From contig CDRNVI010000030.1 in assembly GCA_977017575.1 (NCBI GenBank), positions 496,001 through 560,000 on the forward strand: 64,000 bases of DNA. Direction: 5' to 3'. The notes beneath the pieces are model-generated. The model saw nothing but the letters and a program-made list of their open reading frames with translations. It made no database searches and was not told the DNA's origin. The DNA is from Paramoeba atlantica (lineage: Eukaryota > Discosea). How positions within the stretch are numbered: position 1 is the stretch's first letter; the number at the start of each line of letters is the position of its first letter. A program made the translations under genes and the position numbers. Positions 8,633-18,160 of the stretch are shown one piece after another.

Positions 8633-9330
8633 TTTTTTTTTTTTTTTTTACGAAACTCCTCAAGAATCAGTGCAAGCAGTGATAATATTGCCTTCCTTTG
8701 CAATTTTTATTCTTTTTATATATTTTTGAGTGGGAATTCGCTATAGATATTATGTATATAATAATACATTAATAGGCATTGAGAAACGAAACTATGTTGA
8801 TACATTTGGCTCAAATGCTGTACCTGCTGCTGCCTTGCGGGGATAAGTGGTTCCGCAACTGGGCGTACACTTCCGTCCCATTCAGTTCCTGAAGTAGGAG
8901 CTTGAACTCCATTTCGGTTGCTCGACGATTTAAGAGTGCCGCGTCGGATAGGACATGCAACAGAGATCTCGTATTTTGATGAAGAGAGCCGCAGGACAGC
9001 ACTGGGATGCACTGAAATGCGAAGTCGGGAATTTTTCCGGATGTCACATATGTATCCCGTTTCCGCTTGATTGCATCTGTAAGAAGCTGGGAACAAGATT
9101 TCGCTTGATTGGAGTTCGATAGCTCGTGCACCACAGTTAGATCATAAAATATTTCCCCGGTTGACCAATATATCATTTTTTGATGACACTTGTCCCCTCG
9201 AAACCAGCAAAGCCTCAAAGTAAAAAAGAACAGTTCCCGGATCAATTATTGTATACGCGCCAATTGTTGTCAAACGTGATGAAGAATCAATGCAGAAGTA
9301 GCAGTATCTAATATATTCGAAAGGACCTAA
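8633..9330 (-). mobile_element. 5'-truncated family 1 copy, RLE C-terminus
   Basis: Poly(A) is at 8633-8649 and the RLE C-terminal frame lies within 8811-9245. It is the inverse copy of 3886-4587. Confidence 0.8.
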
Positions 9331-9394
9331 TATATTCGAAGGCAACTAATCAATACTTATTTGTACGGAGATATACGTGTGGTAGTGAACTCTT

Positions 9395-10293
9395 TTAGAG
9401 TCGTAAACTCCCAATCCACTTTTCATCGGTGATGTAATCTCGGAGTTGAGACACTACCGTGTAAGCCGATAGCTTTTCAAGTTCCAGCTGAAAAGCCTCA
9501 CGCACGTTTTCATATTTTCGATTCGCGCGCTGAGCCAACGCCTTTAATAGTTGTTTTGTGTCGTTGTGCAACACACCACAATCTGAGGCGGCGATGCAAC
9601 GAAATGCCTCACTGTCCACACCTTTCTCTGTCACATATTTCTTGAACTTCCTTTCCTGGGCTTGCTGCAGTAGGTAGTTGCTTGTTTGTTTCTTGTAACT
9701 GTTGCAGCAAGTGTGAACCACTGTGAAATCATAGAGGACTTCTCCCATATGGGGCCACATGATAGCGAGGTCGGGGCCAGATCGAATCCTGCGCGCCTTA
9801 CATGGATGTTGGTCAGAAACCTCCGCAGAAATAGAGCATTTACACTTTGTACAATAAAATGAGGAGTGAATTCGCGGTTCGATAACACACGGAAGTCCTG
9901 CCTTCGCGCACAAGTCAGCTAGATAGCGCACGATGTGAGAGTGTTTACGAGTGCAGTTCATACCTGAGCATCTCGAGCATCCTGCGATATGTGGAATAAT
10001 ACTAGAAGATGTTTCTGGACCACAGCATCCCGGGCATACGACGTTTATATATATCACCAAATCAGGCCCTGAGCGAAACAGCTGACGTCCGGCACATGTT
10101 TTGTCATGAATCATTTTGTTGCTTGGAAACACTTTATTCTTGCAAATTCCGCATTGCCAAGTCGAAAAAGATCGCGGTTCTTTCTCACATTGTATACCGG
10201 CCTTTTGCGCCAAATCGAAGATATACTTAACCAGCCGATTGTGCTTCACTGTGGCATTAAGCCCTGTACATTGGACGCATCCGGGAACGCTCT
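9395..10293 (-). pseudogene. In-frame fusion of two RLE fragments
   Basis: The ORF proper (284 codons from 10249) joins two homologous pieces. Residues 1-68 (extended upstream in frame to PGCVQCTGLNATVKHN at about 10293) are the finger and the first half of an RLE, ending SGPDLVIYI. From residue 70 a second copy starts at VVCPGCCGPETSSSIIPHIAGC and continues through SGPDLAIMWPHMGEVLYDFTVVH to the end. Only the second RLE is complete. The two halves come from different subfamilies (EPRSFSTWQC versus EPRIHSSFYC types). The fusion is kept in frame and is present in both tandem units, so it predates the duplication. Confidence 0.85.
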
Positions 10294-10295
10294 AA

Positions 10296-12683
10296 ATCCG
10301 GAACGCTCTAAAGGCAGCTCGCGCAGGGAATCTTGGCAAAGCAACCAGGGTTCTGGACAACGTCTATCTCGACTCCTCACTAAGTTTGGACGACAAGGTA
10401 CGACGGCTGAAAGAATTACACCCTCCTGGCGACCCGCCCCCTGCACCTACTTCGGAATATCCGCCAGCCGGTGTGGTTGAGTTGGAAGAAGTCCGGATGG
10501 CTATAACCAAGCTTGCCCATGGAGCGGCCCCGGGGCCGACAGGCCTCGGTGAGAATATCCTCCGCCTATTAGCCGACGACAACGAATCCTGTACCGCGCT
10601 ATGTCACATGCTCAGGGACGTCATCAATGGTGATGTATGCGCATCGGTACGCAACAGATTAACTCGATGTAGAATTATTGCCCTTGCGAAACCACAAAAC
10701 GGCATACGACCAATCGCGATGGGTGATACAGTGCTAAAAATATGCGGTTCCATTCTGTTGCAACGCCAAGAGGCATCTCTAAAAGGCTTCTTCTATCCCA
10801 TCCAACGTGGAGTCCTACAGAAAAACGCGTGCGAAAGCATTGTTCACGAACTCCTCAAGGACCGCGATTCCGGACACACTATCCTGACAGTAGACTACTC
10901 GAACGCGTATAACACTCCACAAAGAGCGGCCATTGCACGGGCACTGCAGCAAAACAGCGCTTTCAAACCATTCATGCGGATGTTCTACTGCGAATACGGC
11001 GACCCCTCGGACTTGCTTTTCTTTGCGAACAACCGCCTCCACACTACGATAAAGAGCACGTCCGGGGTACGGCAAGGCTCTGCGCTTTCCTCTCTTTACT
11101 TTTGTGCACTACTACAAGGAGCGTTGGTGGAACTCGCCGAGTTATTCCCCGAGGTTAAAATCCGCGCCTATATGGATGATGTGACGATGTCGTCGAAAAA
11201 CCGTCTTTCCCTAGAAGCAGCCTTCCTGCAGCTGCGTGAATTATCATCCGACATTGGCCTCAATATCAACTTCTCGAAATCAGAATGGTTTGATCACGAA
11301 GCTACTAAGCAAAACAACGAACAATCATTGGCTCTCAGTTCTTTAGGGGTATCCAAGTGTGACAAAACTATCAAAATTCTCGGCGCCTACATTGGGCAAC
11401 GTGCAGAGATAAGTGCTCTTCTCGTCCGAAAACTTGAGAAACATCAATGTTTATTCCGCAGGCTACGAAAAATGGGTCCTAGCAACATCTCCCTCGCCAT
11501 GCTGCAACGATGTGCACTCCCGCGAAACGATTATCACCTTCGAGTTCACCGACCGGCAGAATCCCTGGATATGGCACAAAGATTTGACACAGAAATTGCT
11601 CATATTGTAAAATATTGGTTCTTCGCAGATGACACTTCCATTCAACTAGCGTCACTACCGCAACACTTGGGTGGCCTTGGGCTAACTCCTTCTACTCTGA
11701 AGCAGCGATACTATTTTGACACCGCACGAAAATCTATTGATGAGCAACTAATTACCCCTAAAGCTCCGGTAGGTATTCGCATGTCGAAAGATCAAAACAG
11801 AGACACGAAACCCATGCAGCAAACAGCTCGAGTACATGCATCCAAAGCCATAAAAAAAGAACAAAAAGATCTAGCAACAGACCTACGCAAAGACCCACGA
11901 TTGGACTCCATTCTGAAGCGAACCACGACGTCATTTCGCCACCTACAATCCACTAGCGGATATGTGAATCCCTACCTTTTCCGATATACCATTATGACCA
12001 GGTTGGGAATCAAGCTTCCTTCGATGCCGGAAAGAGCCGAGTGCCCGGGTTGTGCTGCTGAGATGAGATCGGACGAAATCTTCCAACATATAATCGGATG
12101 CACAAAATGCGCAGGAATGAACGCAACAAGAAAGCATTCATCTCTTGTACGGTTCCTAGCAGATCTGTGCTCTAAAGCGGGCCTCCCCTCTGTGATTGAA
12201 CCGCGCATGCATGCTTCCTTTTACTGCACAAAATGCAAAGCGCACATTTCTCCAGAATCGATTGAGAAGCACCCTTGCCGTGCCCGAAGAATACGCTCTG
12301 GCCCCGACCTCGGTATTATGTGGCCACACATGGGCGAAGTACTGTATGACATCACCGTAGTTCACACCGGAAGCTTAAGCTATCGGAAGATGACTGAAAC
12401 ACAGCTGTTGCAAAATGCGATTGAGAGGAAAAGGAAAAAGTACTTTGAATCCGGCGGGATCGAAGAAGATTACTTTAAGTGCATTGCAATGACCGAAAGT
12501 GGTTCTTTGCACGAACACACACGGAATCTCATAGCCTCCCTCGCTAAGAGAGCGAACCTTAACGTTCCTGAAGTTCGTGAGGCATTTCAGCTTGAGATTG
12601 AAAAACTCAACGCTTATACAATTGTCTCACAGCTCCGTGACCTCCTACCGCGAGCTTCATGGCTCGGTTCTATGAAAGCTTGA
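10296..12683 (+). CDS. Family 1 RT-RLE polyprotein, 5'-truncated (unit A)
   Basis: Homology starts at ATC 10296 (IRNALKAARAGNLGKATRVLDN, aligned with 56281-57837); a TAA precedes it at the junction, so no true start is present. In order: RT fingers (AAPGPTGLGENILRLL; RCRIIALAKPQNGIRPIAMGDT), motif A ILTVDYSNAYNTPQ, motif B SGVRQGSALSSLYF, motif C AYMDDVTMSS (YMDD, about residue 291), thumb, CPGC...H..GCTKC finger, CTKC...H...C finger, and RLE SGPDLGIMWPHMGEVLYDITVVH (about residue 667). It ends ...LLPRASWLGSMKA. All RT and RLE key residues are visible. The 5' junction carries a 15-16 bp near-repeat (TCCGG(G)AACGCTCTAAA at 10280-10312). Confidence 0.9.
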   Translation: MRNALKAARAGNLGKATRVLDNVYLDSSLSLDDKVRRLKELHPPGDPPPAPTSEYPPAGVVELEEVRMAITKLAHGAAPGPTGLGENILRLLADDNESCTALCHMLRDVINGDVCASVRNRLTRCRIIALAKPQNGIRPIAMGDTVLKICGSILLQRQEASLKGFFYPIQRGVLQKNACESIVHELLKDRDSGHTILTVDYSNAYNTPQRAAIARALQQNSAFKPFMRMFYCEYGDPSDLLFFANNRLHTTIKSTSGVRQGSALSSLYFCALLQGALVELAELFPEVKIRAYMDDVTMSSKNRLSLEAAFLQLRELSSDIGLNINFSKSEWFDHEATKQNNEQSLALSSLGVSKCDKTIKILGAYIGQRAEISALLVRKLEKHQCLFRRLRKMGPSNISLAMLQRCALPRNDYHLRVHRPAESLDMAQRFDTEIAHIVKYWFFADDTSIQLASLPQHLGGLGLTPSTLKQRYYFDTARKSIDEQLITPKAPVGIRMSKDQNRDTKPMQQTARVHASKAIKKEQKDLATDLRKDPRLDSILKRTTTSFRHLQSTSGYVNPYLFRYTIMTRLGIKLPSMPERAECPGCAAEMRSDEIFQHIIGCTKCAGMNATRKHSSLVRFLADLCSKAGLPSVIEPRMHASFYCTKCKAHISPESIEKHPCRARRIRSGPDLGIMWPHMGEVLYDITVVHTGSLSYRKMTETQLLQNAIERKRKKYFESGGIEEDYFKCIAMTESGSLHEHTRNLIASLAKRANLNVPEVREAFQLEIEKLNAYTIVSQLRDLLPRASWLGSMKA

Positions 12684-13543
12684 AAAGGACGATAGGACAC
12701 AAGTTTGCGTGATAATCTTTTTTGTTGGTGTTTCAGAAATGCGAAATATGAGTTTACGATATGAAATTTAGGATACTATAACTGAAGTTCTAATTTTTGT
12801 GGATGGGGGTATTGCACGTCCTTTCCCAAGCATATTCCCCCATCCCCTGTTTATGCACCCCTCGTTTATACACCCCCCAATAAATACTGTAACTTAAGGC
12901 AGGTTGAATTATTAGTTTTGGGCTACAACATATGGGAAGGTTATGTACACGACGTTGATGCGTCGTTGCACAATCTTTAGAGCGAAATGATATTTAGGTT
13001 CATCGTTCAGAAATTCTTCGGGTGCGTCTAGTGGCGTTGGTGCATTGATTTGTGTGGTGCAAACGGTGTGGTGTAATTGCTCGTGCGGTCTAGTAGCGCA
13101 GTCCTCTGCCTTCTTCGTTTCTTCTGCCTTTCGGCGAGCCGTTTCTTCTGCCTTCAGTCTTCTGCGTCGTTGCCCGTTAGGGGAGGGGGGGCACTCGATG
13201 AATATTCATCGAACGCACTGTCCGTTCGATGAATATTCATCGAACAGGACATCCTGTTCGATGAATGGATTGCAGTACGACCCGTTCGATGAATCATTCA
13301 TCGAACAGGACATCCTGTTCGATGAATGAAAACGCAATTTTTTTTTGTAAAAAAAAAGCTCGTTTCGGTCTGCATCATGCTCGTGGCTGCTACTTTGATC
13401 CGTAAGACAAAAACAAATCCGAAACGTTATCAAAAAGCGGAAGGATTCTTAAAACTATTGCCTCATAAGTTTACAAAGATAAAATCATAACTTACAAATA
13501 CACAAACCTAGCAAAAGCAGGGACGCGTTGTTGGCACCCATCT
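12684..13543 (+). other. Non-coding tail of unit A with palindrome array
   Basis: The copy of 613-1472. The palindrome array is at 13193-13329. I see no gene. Confidence 0.7.
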
Positions 13544-13760
13544 TTTTAAGACGTCTGAATATCGTATGGTGTTTTTCCAGCGTTCGGATTAATTCGGATC
13601 CTATGCGCTGTTCCTCCCCAACGAATGCACCCAGTACTTTAATGACTTCGCTCTCTGTACGCACACCTTCTTCTTTGAGTGTTGATGGAATGGGGGCGTC
13701 GCTTTTCCCTTCAAACCAGATACATTTTTCGTTATTGAGTTGAATTCCTTTAGTGAGAAG
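13544..13760 (-). pseudogene. Family 1 RT palm/thumb fragment (unit B)
   Basis: Copy of 5663-5879 with single-base differences (for example at about 13722). It begins directly at the unit junction inside TTTTAA. Confidence 0.75.
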
Positions 13761-14012
13761 TTTTTTTTTTACAAACCGTCACTTCGGTTATAGCGGGACA
13801 TGCAACATATTGCAACATGAATCGTTTTGCCTTGGATTGGTTCTGGTCCTTTATAAAAAGTGTGTTCTTTATAAAAAGTGTGTTCTTTATAAAATTTTGT
13901 TTAGTGTCACTGTCTGTGAACATTCATCTCAGTTTCTTTTCATAGACTTTCAGTCGTCTAAACTTCAACTCTTATATCAATAGTCAACGCCTACCGAAAA
14001 ACTCGCACGTGC

Positions 14013-14713
14013 CTAAAAAGCCGTATTGTCCACTTGAGTTGTGGCTATGTATTTGCGGAGTTGGGACATCACCACTGAACCGTTAAGTTCCTGTAGTCGA
14101 AGGGTGAAATCCTGTACTACGAAGTCCCGTTCGAGTCCACATGCATCAGCCAGGGTTGTGATAAGCTCTTTGGTGTTGCTGTGCATTGCACCGCCGGAGA
14201 GCATTGGTACACATTGGAATTGCTCATTAGGAATAAGCTTAGACGCCACGTATTTGGAGACTTTGCGTTTTATGGCATCACGGAAAAGCTGAGCGGTGCT
14301 ACGTCCAACATTTGATTGCGATAGCTCGTGGACGATGGTGAAATCGTAGTATACATCTCCGCTTGCCCAATGAATCACGATATCTGGGCCCGAATGATAA
14401 AAAGATCCGGATCCGCAGGTTCTTAGGTGATGGGATTTGCCGTCGCCATCCACGCTTGCTCCACATTTTGCGCAAGTATAGGTGGAGAACTGTCTGGGTT
14501 CCAGCTCACAGGGCAGACCTGATTTTATGCATAATTCATAAATATTCCGAACCATCCTGTTGTGCTTTGCCGTTGCGTTATTGCCTGAACATTTGACGCA
14601 CCCGGACACGTGCGTGAGCGCTGTACGGGGGGTAAGTAATGCATGGCACCCTGGACACTGTAAATTGGAGGGGAGGCTCGGATGTGCAATCCCAATGCGT
14701 GAGAAGCAGGGTT
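14013..14713 (-). pseudogene. Family 1 RLE domain, RT deleted (unit B)
   Basis: Copy of 6150-6850. One replacement, KALIT to KELIT near 14170, was seen; otherwise the protein is the same. Confidence 0.85.
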
Positions 14714-15271
14714 TGTAACCGGTGGTATGATTAGATCTCGAGTTGATGTGATTTTAATTTTCAGACTGCTACTTTTTTGGCTTTCGGGCGATGGATGCGG
14801 ATTCGCTGGCGCGATAGAATTGTGGGCGGGAGGGGGAGAGAGTGGACGCGGCAATGGTGGACGGGACGGCTGAGCCCGCGTCGCTGTGTGGATCGGCTCG
14901 TGCGGCCGAGGAACTGAGGACGATCGTGACGAATTTACCGCCGCGTATGCCTCGTGAGCTAAATTGGGGGAGAGTGGGCGAGGCAGTGGCGGAGTTGTTA
15001 TCTGCGCCCGCGGCGATGTGTCGGACGGCGTGCGCAGCAGAGAAGGCAATCGCGGCAGCGGCGGAGGAGAAGTTCGTTGTGAGGGTGTCTTTCGTGGTGC
15101 TGAATGGGGTGGCTGTTGTTGTTGTGGCGGCGGCGGCGACGACGGTGGTGGGGGGGCACGGGTTTCCGATGGTTGTTCCTCCGGCTTTTTCTTTCGGCGT
15201 GTGGGCGGTAGCGGTTGGACAACGGGAGCTAATCCCGTTTCTTTCGCCCGGCTGCGGGTGAACATTCCCAT
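14714..15271 (-). pseudogene. Proline-rich N-terminus MGMFTRSRAK (unit B)
   Basis: Copy of 6851-7408. The same acceptor-like T-tract plus AG lies upstream at 15280-15294 (-). Confidence 0.65.
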
Positions 15272-15302
15272 CAGTAAGACTAAAAAAAAAAAAACAACAA
15301 CA

Positions 15303-15791
15303 ACAACAAGGATCAGGATCCAAGCATCATTGATCAGGATCCTCAGCATTGACGCCACGAAACTCCACCGAGTCCCTAGGTACGAACCTCAAACCATGGA
15401 GAGTGCAGCAGGTGATGCTGAAGAAGTTGACCACGGAGTTGATTTAGAACCGCTACCGCCTTTCGCACAAATTGACTCGGCTTTCTCTGTGCACGTAGTT
15501 ACCATTTTTCGTTCCATCATCAAAGACTATCCAAGACTAGAACTGACATCGGAGAAGGAAGCAGTCTGGCATAAATTTCTGAACGCGCCCCGCGATTCGC
15601 TACTCACAGTCCGGAAAGCTATACGTCGACGCGAAAGTGTACCACACTTACCAAAGAACGCGAAACCCGAAGCAGTGGACAATCTGACCGAAGAAGAACA
15701 GAAGGAACTCGAAATTGACCGGCGCTCAATCAATAATTCGATTACCTTCACAAGATCTATTAATGAAAATAATAAGATTCGTTCCTTTAGA
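15303..15791 (+). pseudogene. Family 1 segment upstream of the RT (unit B)
   Basis: Copy of 7440-7928; the protein is identical over the conserved part. Confidence 0.7.
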
Positions 15792-16471
15792 TTTTTTTTT
15801 TTTTGCAAATAATTGGGGGGAATAGTATTGAGTCTAACTTTTTATGTATGGAGTCCAACTTTTCCACAATTTCCACACTTACGGCCCTTCACTTTCCCTT
15901 ACTCCCCATACTTTCCACACCTACTCCTCTTAGCCCTCTCGTACTTCCCTTCCCTCACTCCCTACCCCACTCACCGATCCGCATGCACCCAGGCCCGTAT
16001 GGTCCTGCACCTCCGCTCCCACCCCGTTAGCAGTAATAAATACTTTTGGTTGCCGTACGAGGGTGGGAGACGTGGAGGCCACGAAACACAAAGACGTCGT
16101 CACGCCGAGGGAGAAGAGCGCGGAGAGAGACACGGGGCGACTGACGCAGGGGCGAGAGGAGGCGAAGCACGGGCCCATCTGCCAGGAACTCTGCCCCCAC
16201 CCCGTGAGCAAGTATTGTATACTTTTGGCTGCTGACACGGGGGTGGGGGACGCGAGAGAGAAACACAACAGGGGGGCAAGCGCACTGCGGAGGGAGGGTG
16301 AGGTGGGGGGATGCGGCGCAGGGGGGTGATGGGACGAGACGGGGAAGGGGGATGCCGACAAAAAGGAGTGTATTTGAGGGGGGTGCCCTCCCATGGTCTG
16401 GAAGATGGTGTATGGAAGAAAAGGGGAAATAATTCAACAAGGTACAGAAACTGTATCTTTATCGTTAAAGA
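15792..16471 (-). mobile_element. SL retroposon, minus strand (unit B)
   Basis: The spliced leader is at 16435-16471 (-) and the poly(A) at 15792-15804. Copy of 7929-8608. Confidence 0.75.
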
Positions 16472-16495
16472 TGTATCTTATCGTTAAAGTTTAGA

Positions 16496-17195
16496 TTTTT
16501 TTTTTTTTTTTTTTACGAAACTCCTCAAGAATCAGTGCAAGCAGTGATAATATTGCCTTCCTTTGCAATTTTTATTCTTTTTATATATTTTTGAGTGGGA
16601 ATTCGCTATAGATATTATGTATATAATAATACATTAATAGGCATTGAGAAACGAAACTATGTTGATACATTTGGCTCAAATGCTGTACCTGCTGCTGCCT
16701 TGCGGGGATAAGTGGTTCCGCAACTGGGCGTACACTTCCGTCCCATTCAGTTCCTGAAGTAGGAGCTTGAACTCCATTTCGGTTGCTCGACGATTTAAGA
16801 GTGCCGCGTCGGATAGGACATGCAACAGAGATCTCGTATTTTGATGAAGAGAGCCGCAGGACAGCACTGGGATGCACTGAAATGCGAAGTCGGGAATTTT
16901 TCCGGATGTCACATATGTATCCCGTTTCCGCTTGATTGCATCTGTAAGAAGCTGGGAACAAGATTTCGCTTGATTGGAGTTCGATAGCTCGTGCACCACA
17001 GTTAGATCATAAAATATTTCCCCGGTTGACCAATATATCATTTTTTGATGACACTTGTCCCCTCGAAACCAGCAAAGCCTCAAAGTAAAAAAGAACAGTT
17101 CCCGGATCAATTATTGTATACGCGCCAATTGTTGTCAAACGTGATGAAGAATCAATGCAGAAGTAGCAGTATCTAATATATTCGAAAGGACCTAA
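16496..17195 (-). mobile_element. 5'-truncated RLE copy (unit B)
   Basis: Copy of 8633-9330 with a poly(A) two bases longer. The RLE C-terminal frame lies within 16676-17110. Confidence 0.8.
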
Positions 17196-17259
17196 TATAT
17201 TCGAAGGCAACTAATCAATACTTATTTGTACGGAGATATACGTGTGGTAGTGAACTCTT

Positions 17260-18158
17260 TTAGAGTCGTAAACTCCCAATCCACTTTTCATCGGTGATGT
17301 AATCTCGGAGTTGAGACACTACCGTGTAAGCCGATAGCTTTTCAAGTTCCAGCTGAAAAGCCTCACGCACGTTTTCATATTTTCGATTCGCGCGCTGAGC
17401 CAACGCCTTTAATAGTTGTTTTGTGTCGTTGTGCAACACACCACAATCTGAGGCGGCGATGCAACGAAATGCCTCACTGTCCACACCTTTCTCTGTCACA
17501 TATTTCTTGAACTTCCTTTCCTGGGCTTGCTGCAGTAGGTAGTTGCTTGTTTGTTTCTTGTAACTGTTGCAGCAAGTGTGAACCACTGTGAAATCATAGA
17601 GGACTTCTCCCATATGGGGCCACATGATAGCGAGGTCGGGGCCAGATCGAATCCTGCGCGCCTTACATGGATGTTGGTCAGAAACCTCCGCAGAAATAGA
17701 GCATTTACACTTTGTACAATAAAATGAGGAGTGAATTCGCGGTTCGATAACACACGGAAGTCCTGCCTTCGCGCACAAGTCAGCTAGATAGCGCACGATG
17801 TGAGAGTGTTTACGAGTGCAGTTCATACCTGAGCATCTCGAGCATCCTGCGATATGTGGAATAATACTAGAAGATGTTTCTGGACCACAGCATCCCGGGC
17901 ATACGACGTTTATATATATCACCAAATCAGGCCCTGAGCGAAACAGCTGACGTCCGGCACATGTTTTGTCATGAATCATTTTGTTGCTTGGAAACACTTT
18001 ATTCTTGCAAATTCCGCATTGCCAAGTCGAAAAAGATCGCGGTTCTTTCTCACATTGTATACCGGCCTTTTGCGCCAAATCGAAGATATACTTAACCAGC
18101 CGATTGTGCTTCACTGTGGCATTAAGCCCTGTACATTGGACGCATCCGGGAACGCTCT
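17260..18158 (-). pseudogene. RLE-RLE in-frame fusion (unit B)
   Basis: Copy of 9395-10293 with no protein difference seen. Confidence 0.85.
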
Positions 18159-18160
18159 AA

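Larger units (their letters stand above)
7619..9335. repeat. Right arm of the 1.7-kb inverted repeat
   Basis: Reverse complement of 3886-5609. It carries single-base variants (for example around 8278 and 8093) that it shares with the copy at 46956-47644 and not with its own left arm. Confidence 0.8.
5663..13543. repeat. Tandem segmental duplication, unit A (7881 bp)
   Basis: Unit A is followed directly by unit B (13544-21341), which is nearly identical. Differences I noticed are a few single bases, two versus three copies of an 18-bp repeat, a 2-nt poly(T) length change, and a 32-bp loss plus centre change in the palindrome array. The last 1.48 kb of the unit is also found at 1-1478. Confidence 0.9.
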
